Source: Flavobacteriaceae bacterium (lineage in GTDB: Bacteria; Bacteroidota; Bacteroidia; Flavobacteriales; Flavobacteriaceae). Taken from it: a stretch of 64,000 bases of DNA. Positions 51,796 to 60,905 of the stretch are shown one piece after another (the stretch's first letter is position 1; the number at the start of each line of letters is the position of its first letter). Location: contig JAHEMZ010000002.1 in NCBI GenBank assembly GCA_024643385.1, positions 12,688-76,687 on the forward strand, in the 5' to 3' direction. Under the pieces are notes generated by a model, which had not been told where the DNA came from, made no database searches, and was given only the letters and a program-made list of their open reading frames with translations. Position numbers and translations under genes: made by a program.

Positions 51796-52668
51796 TTATA
51801 CGGTTGGCGGAAAGATTTTTGTGAATCGTTCAGGAAGTTCATCTGTGTGATACATCACAACTCCGGAAATAGGATGAGTGAATTTCAACGAATAAGCATG
51901 TAAGTATAAGCCTTTTCCATTGAGAATAAATCCTTCATGAGCATAATCCTTATCTCCCAATATAGGATTCCCTATGCTTAGCATATGTCTGCGCAATTGA
52001 TGTGTCCTTCCGGTTCGAGGTCGCAGTTCCACTAGATTCAACCGACTAAATCGTTTGGAAGGAACAGTAGCACGTACTGTAAAGAGGGTATGGGCATTCT
52101 TCTCATCTATTTCCGAGGTGATCTCACCATGGGAAGCCATGCTACCAATAGTGATCGCATAATACACTTTCTCCACTTCCTTCTCTTCGAACATTTTATA
52201 TAAGGCCCGAATACTGCCGGTGGTCTTCCCTGTTAATAAAATTCCGGTGGTCGCATAGTCCAACCGATGAATGGGTTGTGGTCGGGTCGCATCCGGCAGA
52301 TCACTTTTTTTTAGGTTCTGTACCAGTGCATGGGCAATTGTCTTGAAACTATTTCCACTTACCAAGATACCTGCGGGTTTATGTATGAGGGCCAAATGTT
52401 CATCTTCCCAAACTATTTTTAAGGGAAAGATCAATTTTCTCGTCGAGCCGTTTATAGTTTCAGGAAGAAACAATTCAATACATTCTCCGCCATTGATATA
52501 GGTTGCCGTACTTGCGATCCTCTTATCTACCGTAATGTACTGTTTCTTTAATACTTTTTTCAAAGCAGATTTGGTAGGACAGTATTGAAAAATTCCCACA
52601 CCGTATTCTTGAAGTCGGATGGGAGCGGAAAGAAAGGGGACCATATGGACTTCAAGCGCTAACGACAT
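51796..52668 (-). CDS. RluA-family pseudouridine synthase
   Basis: 290 residues, RNA modification enzyme. The catalytic aspartate lies in the HRLDYATTG motif (about residue 134), with ALIHKPAGILVSG before it and LVELRPRTGRTHQLRRHM after it. The N-terminal S4-like region (about 15-75) binds RNA. Its target (rRNA or tRNA uridine) cannot be fixed by eye. It ends 44 bp from the neighbouring methyltransferase gene. Confidence 0.92.
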   Translation of the reverse strand: MSLALEVHMVPFLSAPIRLQEYGVGIFQYCPTKSALKKVLKKQYITVDKRIASTATYINGGECIELFLPETINGSTRKLIFPLKIVWEDEHLALIHKPAGILVSGNSFKTIAHALVQNLKKSDLPDATRPQPIHRLDYATTGILLTGKTTGSIRALYKMFEEKEVEKVYYAITIGSMASHGEITSEIDEKNAHTLFTVRATVPSKRFSRLNLVELRPRTGRTHQLRRHMLSIGNPILGDKDYAHEGFILNGKGLYLHAYSLKFTHPISGVVMYHTDELPERFTKIFPPTV

Positions 52669-52675
52669 TTATCAT

Positions 52676-52960
52676 TCAATTCCCTGCGAAGGGTGTTCCA
52701 AAAATGCCTACGGCAAGTTCCGCCCAAATAAGCAGAAACAGAATTAAAAGTACGATGATAATCATTCTTCTATGCTCCAATTTCTTTACTCTGCGCATAA
52801 TAAGTTCACATAATAAACCCGTGCCAAGCAAGAGACCCCCGGCCACTAAAAAATCGAAGAGACTCCAATTCACTTCCTCTGTGAATTGCATTGCAATGAG
52901 GGGGAGGAGCAACAATACAACTATGGACAGAAGGATAATGATCAATCTTTTATGCTTCAT
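52676..52960 (-). CDS. Small three-helix membrane protein
   Basis: 94 residues with three hydrophobic segments (about 5-23, 36-56, 66-86) and a loop containing RRVKKLEHRR between the second and third. No family recognised. It lies 7 bp upstream of the pseudouridine synthase gene, so the two are probably co-transcribed, though no joint role is evident. Confidence 0.65.
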   Translation of the reverse strand: MKHKRLIIILLSIVVLLLLPLIAMQFTEEVNWSLFDFLVAGGLLLGTGLLCELIMRRVKKLEHRRMIIIVLLILFLLIWAELAVGIFGTPFAGN

Positions 52961-53052
52961 TGTATATAAATTTTATAAGATTTTACACTTGGTGAAGTGC
53001 CGACATTTAAAACGATACTTCGATACTAAGTTTAAACTCGCTGGTTCGTTTT

Positions 53053-53817
53053 TTATTTTAATTCCTGATCTATTAGCTGCAAAACCTCTTTACAGCGATC
53101 TATCAATACAAGATAATAGCCCTCACTTGCTTTTTGATTAAAAGCAGTAGCAGCAATAGCTTTTACGATCATTTTAAAACGGGGGTCCTCTTTGTCATTT
53201 AGAAATGAAAAGTCATTTTCGTTCAACATTTCAGGGGTGGTGAAGATATCACTAACGTCGCTCCCAAATTTAAGGAAATCCGTAGCAATTGTCTCTGCAG
53301 TGGCTATATTGATCATCCAATTACCAATCCCTGCTAAAAGAGCCCTCATTTGGTCATATTCGCTGTATAAGGCAACAATTTCTTCTTTAAGTTCCGGGTT
53401 TTTGATGAGTCCTAATGCACCGGAACCTACCATCCCCTTATAAGTATTGTCGTTGGGTGAAAAGACTTGATCCAGGGCTCGGTCATAAATATTACTCATG
53501 TTTTGTACTTCCGCTATATTTTCCACTCCATCATACAAATTGACCAGTAAAGCTTTGATCTCTTCTCTTAATTTTTGATGTGCTACGATCGTATTTCTAA
53601 AATGGATGGTGTCTTGAACCAGATCACGATGGATTCTTTTCACATATTCTTTTCCTAATCGTTCCTCTTTTTGCTCTTGGTTCCAATTGTTAACACCCAG
53701 GGCGATCAAAATCCCAATTACGACCAGAATGATCTCTCCAATAGCATATTTTAAATACCTTCCCGTTTTGTTTTTTTCCATAAGGTCCCGTCTGATTTTT
53801 CTGAAAAATCTAAGCAT
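53053..53817 (-). CDS. DUF6090-family membrane-anchored protein, second copy
   Basis: 254 residues. The shared start MLRFFRKIRRDLMEKNKTGRY precedes one membrane helix (ILVVIGILIALGVNNWN), followed by a helical periplasmic part containing TIVAHQKLREEIKALLVNLYDG. It is shorter than the copies at 38843 and 55760 by about 100 residues at the C-terminus, lacking their beta-rich tail. Function unknown. Confidence 0.78.
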   Translation of the reverse strand: MLRFFRKIRRDLMEKNKTGRYLKYAIGEIILVVIGILIALGVNNWNQEQKEERLGKEYVKRIHRDLVQDTIHFRNTIVAHQKLREEIKALLVNLYDGVENIAEVQNMSNIYDRALDQVFSPNDNTYKGMVGSGALGLIKNPELKEEIVALYSEYDQMRALLAGIGNWMINIATAETIATDFLKFGSDVSDIFTTPEMLNENDFSFLNDKEDPRFKMIVKAIAATAFNQKASEGYYLVLIDRCKEVLQLIDQELK

Positions 53818-53897
53818 GATATTTACCTGGTTATTCTATTAGGAACGTACCATTTAGTTCCTAAATCAGTTGATCTTCTTTAAATTGATCAAGGGGA

Positions 53898-55508
53898 TCA
53901 TCGAAATACGGCCATAATAATTGGAAGTAGAAAATACAAGCTTATGAACAAAGCTAAAAACACTAATACTACAATGGCAATAATTCTTCCCAGTTTTGAA
54001 CCTTCGTTCTCATTGATCGTGGTCATATTTTTGGAAGACTTGAAAAAGGCCCTGAACCCGATGACTATTACATACCCGAAGAAAATAACGTACAACCAGT
54101 GAATGGCATTAGCAATCGTAGATCTGTCGATAGGAACCACAGATTCCCCGTCAGAACCCACAACGTCAAATCCAATATCATTATCAGGTCCGGGTGCTAT
54201 ATGTATTTTAATCTTTTCGCCTCTTTTTCCGGCAAATTTCCAGTCATAATAAACACCTAACTTGTCAAAACTCCATCCGGAATATTCATTGCCAAAGGAA
54301 ATTTTTCCCGAACTTATCTCCTCTCTTGCTCTGGGACTGTCGCTTCTATAAAAACCAATTTCATATTCCTCTTCGATGTTTAATAAATTTTCAATGATCA
54401 AATGATATTTCCCATTTTCGGGAATTTCATAAATAGAGAGATAATACGAATGCTCTTCTTCACCATATTCTAATTCCCAATTATTCCATAAAGTGGGATC
54501 ATTTGATATCATTTCATTTTCAGGCTTTTTGGTATAAAGATGAATACCTAATTCCGATGATAGCGAGTCGATGACCATATTTTTTAAATGAAAAACTGCG
54601 AAATCACCTTTACTGGCATTAAAATAAAAACGTAGCTCATCTTCCACAGTATCCACATAATATTGGTTTTCCATCAACTTTAACCCTGATGCCGAGGTAT
54701 CCACTTTCACACCTTCCTCTATTTCTAACGAAATGGTATAATCTCCACCACCGTACATCACATTGATTGTATATTCATCATCCTTCGGAAGGGTCATTTC
54801 CAGTTCTTCCGCTTCTCCCGCATTGAAGGTGTCAACGATCTCATGAGAGAATAAAGTTTCAGTAGTAGCCAATCCAGCAGCAATTAAGATTAACCATAAA
54901 CCAACAATCCCCAACGAGACGATTTTTTTATATTTTAATTCATTCGAGATATATCTCACTTGCACGATGATAAACCAAAATAATGTGATTGAAAACAAGT
55001 ATAGAGGCGTTTCAGAAATGCTTATATAGGTTCCGGTGCTTTCCCACTCAAATTGATCTGCCATTAAATAGGCAAATAAAGAGAGCATTACCGGTGAGAG
55101 ATAATAGCATTGTACGTATAAGTTTTGTAGGAGCGCTTCTTTTTGTAACCCGCCTTTCCGAAAGATCTCGGTGAATAAAGCAAAGAATAAGGGGATGGTG
55201 AGAAAAAGGAGACCGATTGCATCTTGTATACGATCCCCAATGGAGGCCGACTTTTGGTCATAGGTCGGACTTAGGATGATTCCGGAGTCCAACAATACAA
55301 ATAATACAACAGAGATTCCCAAGAAAAGGAGTACGGGGGACAAATATCCCTTGAATTTATCATCCTTCGACATTTCTTCATGTACATAACCGGGTACCCA
55401 GGATGGATCCTTGATAATCTTGTAGATGGTTTTCGGGATATAAATGAACCATAATAGCAGCTCAACGGCTAGCCTTTCAATGCCCTTTAAAATATCGATG
55501 ATTCCCAT
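53898..55508 (-). CDS. Large membrane protein with periplasmic beta domain
   Basis: 536 residues, no family recognised with certainty. Two hydrophobic stretches near the N-terminus (about 10-35, 55-75), then four more helices (about 95-240) resemble Yip1/DUF-type polytopic proteins. A long periplasmic region (about 250-470) of beta character with repeated NGKYHLIIENL-like stretches resembles pre-peptidase C-terminal domains. Two helices close the protein (about 480-530). It lies between two DUF6090 genes on the same strand. Confidence 0.6.
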   Translation of the reverse strand: MGIIDILKGIERLAVELLLWFIYIPKTIYKIIKDPSWVPGYVHEEMSKDDKFKGYLSPVLLFLGISVVLFVLLDSGIILSPTYDQKSASIGDRIQDAIGLLFLTIPLFFALFTEIFRKGGLQKEALLQNLYVQCYYLSPVMLSLFAYLMADQFEWESTGTYISISETPLYLFSITLFWFIIVQVRYISNELKYKKIVSLGIVGLWLILIAAGLATTETLFSHEIVDTFNAGEAEELEMTLPKDDEYTINVMYGGGDYTISLEIEEGVKVDTSASGLKLMENQYYVDTVEDELRFYFNASKGDFAVFHLKNMVIDSLSSELGIHLYTKKPENEMISNDPTLWNNWELEYGEEEHSYYLSIYEIPENGKYHLIIENLLNIEEEYEIGFYRSDSPRAREEISSGKISFGNEYSGWSFDKLGVYYDWKFAGKRGEKIKIHIAPGPDNDIGFDVVGSDGESVVPIDRSTIANAIHWLYVIFFGYVIVIGFRAFFKSSKNMTTINENEGSKLGRIIAIVVLVFLALFISLYFLLPIIMAVFR

Positions 55509-55759
55509 AGAAGTTGGTTGTTTTGGTTAGTTGAAATAAGGTTGAACGAATACGATTCGTTGTTTGGTTAGAGAACTAATTTACGAATAAAAATGTACAG
55601 AAAAATAGTGTATTGCAGTAAATCCATTTGGTTTCTGGCCGTCACTTTAGTTTACTTGAATTAAGCGAGTATATATGTTTTTCATCAAAAAAGCCCTAGT
55701 GCCATTTAGGAAAGTGAAAAGAACAAGCCAACCTTGGTCATTAAAATTCAGTTGAAAGT

Positions 55760-56824
55760 CTAATCCTCATTTCTTATCATTTCAAAAGGTTCCTTAAAAT
55801 AATTGCCCTTTATACCAATTACTTGGTTTTCATTATTTCTAATTAGCAAGGCATCTATATTTTTTGCATAAAGTGTTGTATCGTTTTTAAAATACAGATC
55901 ATGGGTGTAATCGTTCATGACATCATATAGCTGCAAACATCCTGCATTAAACTGCAGGGTGAAAGGGCGTTTGGTTTCGTTAACTACGCCATCCTTATTC
56001 CAAAATTTGACCAATGTATAATTACCAATCACTTCTTCCTTTAGGGAGGTTGTTACATCGATCTCATGATGTGGCATATGCTCCGGATATTCCGCCGGAT
56101 ATCCGGTGAACTCGGCCATTTGGTTATACACTCTGATTGCGTTATTATTAAACAGTTCTACTTGAAACCTCAAATTACTCGAGGTATTCGAATAGATTAC
56201 AAGCATATTTTTATAAAAGGGATCATCCAGATAGTAATCAATAAGAGCATCGGTTATACTATCCTGAGGGATATGATAAAACCACGACTTATTTGCTGCC
56301 AAATCGTCCATCATTCGATCAGTAATTTTATCTAGCCGGGTGTCAAATTTGTCTATTTCGTATTTGTCATAGGTGTAAATTTCGTTAAGTGGCGCAAACA
56401 CTGCCTGAAATTTTTCCGGTACATCGTCTAAATTCTCCGTAAGACTTTGGTAACCATTGCTATGAATTTTAAGGTGATAGGCATCGGCGACTAACCAAAT
56501 CAGATCATATTTATAACTTGCCAAATAGTCCTCACGTGTAAGTTTATTATTGATAGCCAGTTGAATGATGGAATCTCGCTCCATATAATATTCAAAGAGC
56601 TCCTTGGATTTAAGAATATCCTCCTCCAGGTCCTTTTGTACTTCTTTTAAAATGGCCTTTATTCTATTTTCTGTTTTTCGTTGCTCATTCCAAATGTTGA
56701 TCTGAAGCGCAATGATAATACCGATCACCACAAGTATGATCTCCCCAATGGCATAAAGCATATATTTACTCACTTTATTTTCAGTAAGGAGGGTTTGTCG
56801 GATTCTGCGAAAGAATTTAATCAT
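55760..56824 (-). CDS. DUF6090-family membrane-anchored protein, third copy
   Basis: 354 residues. It has the same N-terminal anchor (IKFFRRIRQTLLTENKVSKY, GEIILVVIGIIIALQINIWNEQRKT), a helical periplasmic region, and a C-terminal beta-rich part (about 265-354) ending NQVIGIKGNYFKEPFEM that is unlike the tail of the copy at 38843. Function unknown. Confidence 0.78.
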   Translation of the reverse strand: MIKFFRRIRQTLLTENKVSKYMLYAIGEIILVVIGIIIALQINIWNEQRKTENRIKAILKEVQKDLEEDILKSKELFEYYMERDSIIQLAINNKLTREDYLASYKYDLIWLVADAYHLKIHSNGYQSLTENLDDVPEKFQAVFAPLNEIYTYDKYEIDKFDTRLDKITDRMMDDLAANKSWFYHIPQDSITDALIDYYLDDPFYKNMLVIYSNTSSNLRFQVELFNNNAIRVYNQMAEFTGYPAEYPEHMPHHEIDVTTSLKEEVIGNYTLVKFWNKDGVVNETKRPFTLQFNAGCLQLYDVMNDYTHDLYFKNDTTLYAKNIDALLIRNNENQVIGIKGNYFKEPFEMIRNED

Positions 56825-56944
56825 GAGATATTTATGTCAAAATGTTAGATGAATGTTTCATCCTTTTAGTTGATCCTATTTATAAGCTGTAATGATGTTT
56901 ATCACCCCAACCTTCGATCGCCCTTCGAAATACTCGTTTCAAGG

Positions 56945-58933
56945 TCATTGTTGATACAACACCATCATGCTTTGTGGGGGGACGGCTATGTTCCCTCGAA
57001 CTTTTCGTGCATCGAAATCGTAAAATGTATCACCTTCCAAATAGACCGACCATTCCCCGTTCAGCGGATAGGAGGCACTTGCCTTTTGAGCATTATAGAT
57101 CACTTTAATATGCTCCCAGGAATCTCCATTGGCGTGGTCACTAAGTTGAAAGCTGATGAAACCATTCGCAATTTGATTGAAAGAAAGATGTTTCCGTACA
57201 TCCTCTGCCGAATTCATATAGAAGGCAGGATGCGCTTTTCGCATGGCGATAAGTTGTTTATAATAGGCAACTACATCGGCGTGTTTCCATTTCTTTTCCC
57301 AATCTAATTGATTGATGCTATCCGGCAAGTTATACGAATTGTGCTCCCCATGTTTGGTACGAAGTAATTCCCCTCCGGCGTGTAAAAAGGCAACCCCTTG
57401 TGAAGTCATTACAATCGCCATGGCCAATTTGTCCATTGCAATGATCTCTGCTTCGGAAGCATCTTTCCGCGAGATCTTCAATTTGTCGTAGAGCGTGTGG
57501 TTATCGTGACAGGAAACATAATTGATGCTTTGCCACGGTTCCAACGTCCAGGGTTCCTTAGAATAATTCACCTGCTTGTAATCGATCTCCGGATGTTGGA
57601 TACAACCTACCACTCCGAATTGAATGGAAGCTTCCGTATTTTGAGCTCCACTCACGAATCCGGTACTTTCATCTTCAAACACAGACCCTTTAAGGCCATC
57701 CCGCAGGTCGTCACTAAAAGCCGTGATCTGTGGCATCTTCGGAATATTCACTTTTATCCCTCGTTGATCCAAGGGTAGGGGAGAATCACCGGCCGTCCAG
57801 CCTTCCCCATAGATCAATATATTGGGGTTGATCGCTTTAAGCGTAGAAGCGATCTCGTTCATCGTGGTGATATCGTGAATTCCCATCAGGTCGAATCGGA
57901 ATCCGTCTAAATGGTATTCCCTGGCCCAATACGCCACCGATTCCAACATGAACTTTCGCATCATAGCTCGATCGGAAGCGGTTTCATTGCCGCAAGCAGC
58001 GGCATCCGAATAACTCCCGTCCTCTCTAAAACGATAATAGTAACCGGGGACTTCCAGATTGAAATTTGAATTTTCGGTTACCCCCGTATGATTATACACC
58101 ACATCCAGGATCACCCCAATCCCGTTCTCGTGTAAGGTCTTTACCATTTGTTTGAACTCCTTGATACGCACTTCAGCCCGATAGGGATCGGTGGCATAAG
58201 AGCCCTCCGGGACGTTGTAGTTCTTGGGATCGTACCCCCAGTTAAATTGGGCACTGTCCAATTTGGTTTCATTGATGGAATAATGATCGAAAGAGGGGAG
58301 CAGATGTACGTGTGTCACCCCCATTTCCTTGATATGGTCCAAACCCGTGACAACCTCTTTAGGTCCTTTCGTTCCCGATTCGGTGAGTCCGAGGAATTTT
58401 CCTTTATGAATGATCCCGGATTCAGGATGTATACTCAGGTCTCTAACATGCAATTCATAAATAATCGCTTCATTGGGATACGCAAGAGTGGGTCCTTGGT
58501 CCGTATTCCATCCGGTTGGGTTTGTTGTGGGCAAGTCGACGACCATAGCCCGTTCCCCATTGACCCCAACCGCTTGCGCATAGATACCGGGAGTCTCTTC
58601 CAACCATTGTTGATCTATTTGTATCTGAAACGTATAATAGGTTCCCTTCAGATCACCGGATACTCGTTTGGACCAAACGCCCTGTTCGGTAGGTTCCATA
58701 TCGTGCATCGCAGTAGGAGATCCTCCATCGCCCTGCGCGTATAGATTCAATCTTACATTTTGTGCCGTTGGGGACCATAGCCGAAATTCGGTGTGATCAG
58801 GGGTGTATTGCAGCCATAGGTCCTGCTCGGTAGGAGTAGGATAATCGTCAAATCCGGCATAGGAGTTCTTAGGTTCGGTACAGGAGATCAATAGGGTAAG
58901 TAGGATTAGTAGTCGCGCTGAAAATGTGAGCAT
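56945..58933 (-). CDS. pulA: Type I pullulanase, GH13, lipoprotein
   Basis: A 662-residue outer or periplasmic debranching enzyme for alpha-1,6 links in pullulan and glycogen. The lipobox LLISC places the acylated Cys at residue 18. A CBM48-like domain (about 35-130, TPDHTEFRLWSPTAQNVRL) precedes the catalytic barrel. The hallmark YNWGYDP motif appears as FNWGYDPKNYN, with region I DVVYNHTG, nucleophile Asp in GFRFDLMG, acid/base Glu in YGEGWT, and region IV SCHDNHTL. No other glycoside hydrolase or SusCD genes surround it. Confidence 0.95.
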   Translation of the reverse strand: MLTFSARLLILLTLLISCTEPKNSYAGFDDYPTPTEQDLWLQYTPDHTEFRLWSPTAQNVRLNLYAQGDGGSPTAMHDMEPTEQGVWSKRVSGDLKGTYYTFQIQIDQQWLEETPGIYAQAVGVNGERAMVVDLPTTNPTGWNTDQGPTLAYPNEAIIYELHVRDLSIHPESGIIHKGKFLGLTESGTKGPKEVVTGLDHIKEMGVTHVHLLPSFDHYSINETKLDSAQFNWGYDPKNYNVPEGSYATDPYRAEVRIKEFKQMVKTLHENGIGVILDVVYNHTGVTENSNFNLEVPGYYYRFREDGSYSDAAACGNETASDRAMMRKFMLESVAYWAREYHLDGFRFDLMGIHDITTMNEIASTLKAINPNILIYGEGWTAGDSPLPLDQRGIKVNIPKMPQITAFSDDLRDGLKGSVFEDESTGFVSGAQNTEASIQFGVVGCIQHPEIDYKQVNYSKEPWTLEPWQSINYVSCHDNHTLYDKLKISRKDASEAEIIAMDKLAMAIVMTSQGVAFLHAGGELLRTKHGEHNSYNLPDSINQLDWEKKWKHADVVAYYKQLIAMRKAHPAFYMNSAEDVRKHLSFNQIANGFISFQLSDHANGDSWEHIKVIYNAQKASASYPLNGEWSVYLEGDTFYDFDARKVRGNIAVPPQSMMVLYQQ

Positions 58934-58965
58934 CGGTTCATAATTAATACCTTCTAAAAATACAC

Positions 58966-59139
58966 TTATTTTTCTTCTTTTGATCTTTTCTCTTTGGAGG
59001 CTCCTATGGCAGCACCGATGGCAATACCGATGGCGACTCCAATGGCAAGTTTTCCCATGGCAACGCCTATGGCAGCACCAATACCTGCGCCTAAAGCTAT
59101 GCCTTCGGCGATGTAATTCTTTTTTTTCTGTTTCGTCAT
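58966..59139 (-). CDS. Glycine-zipper membrane microprotein (57 aa)
   Basis: A short frame (ATG 59139, TAA 58968-58966) starting MTKQKKKNYIAEGIALG. Residues about 11-48 form an alternating Ala/Gly/Ile hydrophobic stretch with several G-x3-G steps (glycine zipper), flanked by a Lys-rich N-terminus and a charged C-terminus (KEKRSKEEK). Function unknown; such zippers insert in membranes. It lies between the pullulanase and a small secreted-protein gene. Confidence 0.75.
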   Translation of the reverse strand: MTKQKKKNYIAEGIALGAGIGAAIGVAMGKLAIGVAIGIAIGAAIGASKEKRSKEEK

Positions 59140-59165
59140 GACTTTTTAGGTTTCTTCTAATTAAA

Positions 59166-59561
59166 TTATTTTTCTTCTTTTAAACCGGTCCAAGGTGCCG
59201 TAAACTTTCTAGTGGGACAGTATGTGGTTCCGATAACTTTTCCATTCAACAGATAGCCTGAATGATAATATTCGTTGCTTTGATCCCGCGTGCGAAAAGC
59301 GAAGTAGAGCCGGTCCCAATTTCGATTCAGAAGACCCGCTTCGATAGGACTTCCATAGAACGTACCTTGAAATGTATTTCCTTCAATACCCGTCACTGTA
59401 AAGGGCTGAAAATAACCTTCCGCATCCGGAGCCGGGCGCAGATCGAGTATCCAGTTTCCAATTAGGGTATTAGCTTCCTCAGTTTTCTTATTTTCTATAT
59501 CCTGCCCAAATAAAAAAGTGGGGAGAATGAGTAGTAAACATAAATAGCGTGTATTCATCAT
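59166..59561 (-). CDS. Small exported protein, no family recognised
   Basis: 131 residues with a signal peptide (about 1-19, FLFGQ). The mature part is beta-rich (GNWILDLRPAPDAEGYFQPFTVTGIEGNTFQGTFYGSPIEAG) and resembles small lipocalin-like or DUF-type secreted proteins. The ATG overlaps the stop of the CPBP gene (ATGA), so the two are translated together. Whether the first or second Met is used is open. Confidence 0.7.
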   Translation of the reverse strand: MMNTRYLCLLLILPTFLFGQDIENKKTEEANTLIGNWILDLRPAPDAEGYFQPFTVTGIEGNTFQGTFYGSPIEAGLLNRNWDRLYFAFRTRDQSNEYYHSGYLLNGKVIGTTYCPTRKFTAPWTGLKEEK

Positions 59562-60433
59562 AGGACTTTATTAGATATTAAAGCAAGTTCCTTCCGACGC
59601 GTCCAGAAATAAATAGCGAAGGCAACGCCCACTAAGGGCAATACAATGCCGAATTCATCTATGTAATATGCGGTAGTCCCTGTATTAGTAGTAAGAGGGG
59701 TAAAAATATTTTGTATGAATAGATTATGTGATGCGTGTAAAATGACTCCGGTCCAGAGACTACCTGACTTCATGCGGTACCAGGTGAAAATAAAATTTAT
59801 ACTAATAATGGTTGCCAAAAAACAAGACATCGCATACCAAGAAGGAGTTCCACTGTTATAATCGGCAAAAAGCAGAATAGGCAGGTGCCACACCCCCCAG
59901 ATTGCTCCGGTGATTAACGAGGTTTTGGTATACCCAAAGCGTTTGTACATTTCGGGGGCAAGAAATCCTCTCCAACCGATTTCTTCCCCCAGAGCACTGG
60001 CGGCACTTTTAATCGTCCCGAAAATCCCTAACAATAAAACATAGAGAACAATGGTAGCTCCTGACCCGATCTCTCCCAATCCAAACGATTGGGTAAGGGA
60101 GTCTACAAATTCTTGATCATAGAAGCCCCCAAATCCAAACACCCACACGATAAGGTAAGTAACAAAGGCATAAAAGATGGGAATCAGATAACTCTGTAAT
60201 TGATACTTGGTCTTTCCCCAGCTCCAACCCAGATCCGATAACTTTCGCCCCAAGAGTTTTAAGCTAAGGATTGCTGAAATTCCCGGACACCACATTAGAC
60301 CTGTTACATAAAGTCCGCGACCGCTTCCTAAACTTCCGGAATAAATGATCAAAAAATAAAAAATAGAACTTAATACAATTGTTAGGGAAAAGAAGAGTGC
60401 AATGGGTTTCAAAGAAGTGGAAGAGGTGCTCAT
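59558..60433 (-). CDS. CPBP-family intramembrane metalloprotease
   Basis: 291 residues with about eight helices. The CPBP/CAAX protease motifs are clear: EEIGWRGFLAPEM (motif 1, EExxxR), FADYNS and WHLPILL (motif 2), and ILHASHNLF (motif 3, HxxxN). Members cleave membrane peptides or protect against peptides; target unknown. First gene of a pair with the small exported protein. Confidence 0.9.
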   Translation of the reverse strand: MSTSSTSLKPIALFFSLTIVLSSIFYFLIIYSGSLGSGRGLYVTGLMWCPGISAILSLKLLGRKLSDLGWSWGKTKYQLQSYLIPIFYAFVTYLIVWVFGFGGFYDQEFVDSLTQSFGLGEIGSGATIVLYVLLLGIFGTIKSAASALGEEIGWRGFLAPEMYKRFGYTKTSLITGAIWGVWHLPILLFADYNSGTPSWYAMSCFLATIISINFIFTWYRMKSGSLWTGVILHASHNLFIQNIFTPLTTNTGTTAYYIDEFGIVLPLVGVAFAIYFWTRRKELALISNKVL

Positions 60434-60490
60434 TAAAAAACTGTTTGTTGTATGAAAGTTAGATTATTATTTTAATTTTTTCGAGGTGAC

Positions 60491-60877
60491 CTATTGAATA
60501 TTCTTTTTAGACATAGATATCCTTTTATTCTCCACTGAACGAAAGATCACGATCTTGGAGATCAATTCCACAGGTAAGGGTTCATTCATTGCGAATTGAA
60601 CGGATCCTTTTCCTTGTTTATAGTCGGCAAGCTCCTTTCGAAAGGCGGAATGCCCGCTGGGAGTAGCATAAAAACCAATATGATTTTTAAATGCTGCAAA
60701 ATAGATCAGCACCTTTCCGTGTGTTTTATAAGCGGGCATTCCATAACTAATACTTTCCGTTGCTTCCGGAGCATTTTTAACTACGATCTCTCTTATTCGG
60801 TGTAACCGAGATTGCACTTCCTTTGGAAATTGCTCGATATATTGCGCTACAGTAAGAATTGGATGTGGTAAAGACAT
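60491..60877 (-). CDS. DUF1801-family protein
   Basis: 128 residues. The fold is the same as the first half of the YdeI-type protein at 31023: ESISYGMPAYKTHGKVLIYFAAFKNHIGFYATPSG. Often annotated as iron-chaperone-like (YdhG); no experimental support for that here. Single gene, 57 bp from the CPBP gene. Confidence 0.88.
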   Translation of the reverse strand: MSLPHPILTVAQYIEQFPKEVQSRLHRIREIVVKNAPEATESISYGMPAYKTHGKVLIYFAAFKNHIGFYATPSGHSAFRKELADYKQGKGSVQFAMNEPLPVELISKIVIFRSVENKRISMSKKNIQ

Positions 60878-60905
60878 AAGTACGAATTCAAGATGTATCT
60901 TTTGT

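Noticed and set aside
53870-53900. GATC-containing short repeat near the start of the gap before the DUF6090 gene
   Set aside because: Too short and imperfect to call an operator or repeat element.
58148-58744. 198-codon plus-strand frame inside the pullulanase gene
   Set aside because: Antisense shadow of conserved GH13 coding sequence, with no family resemblance.
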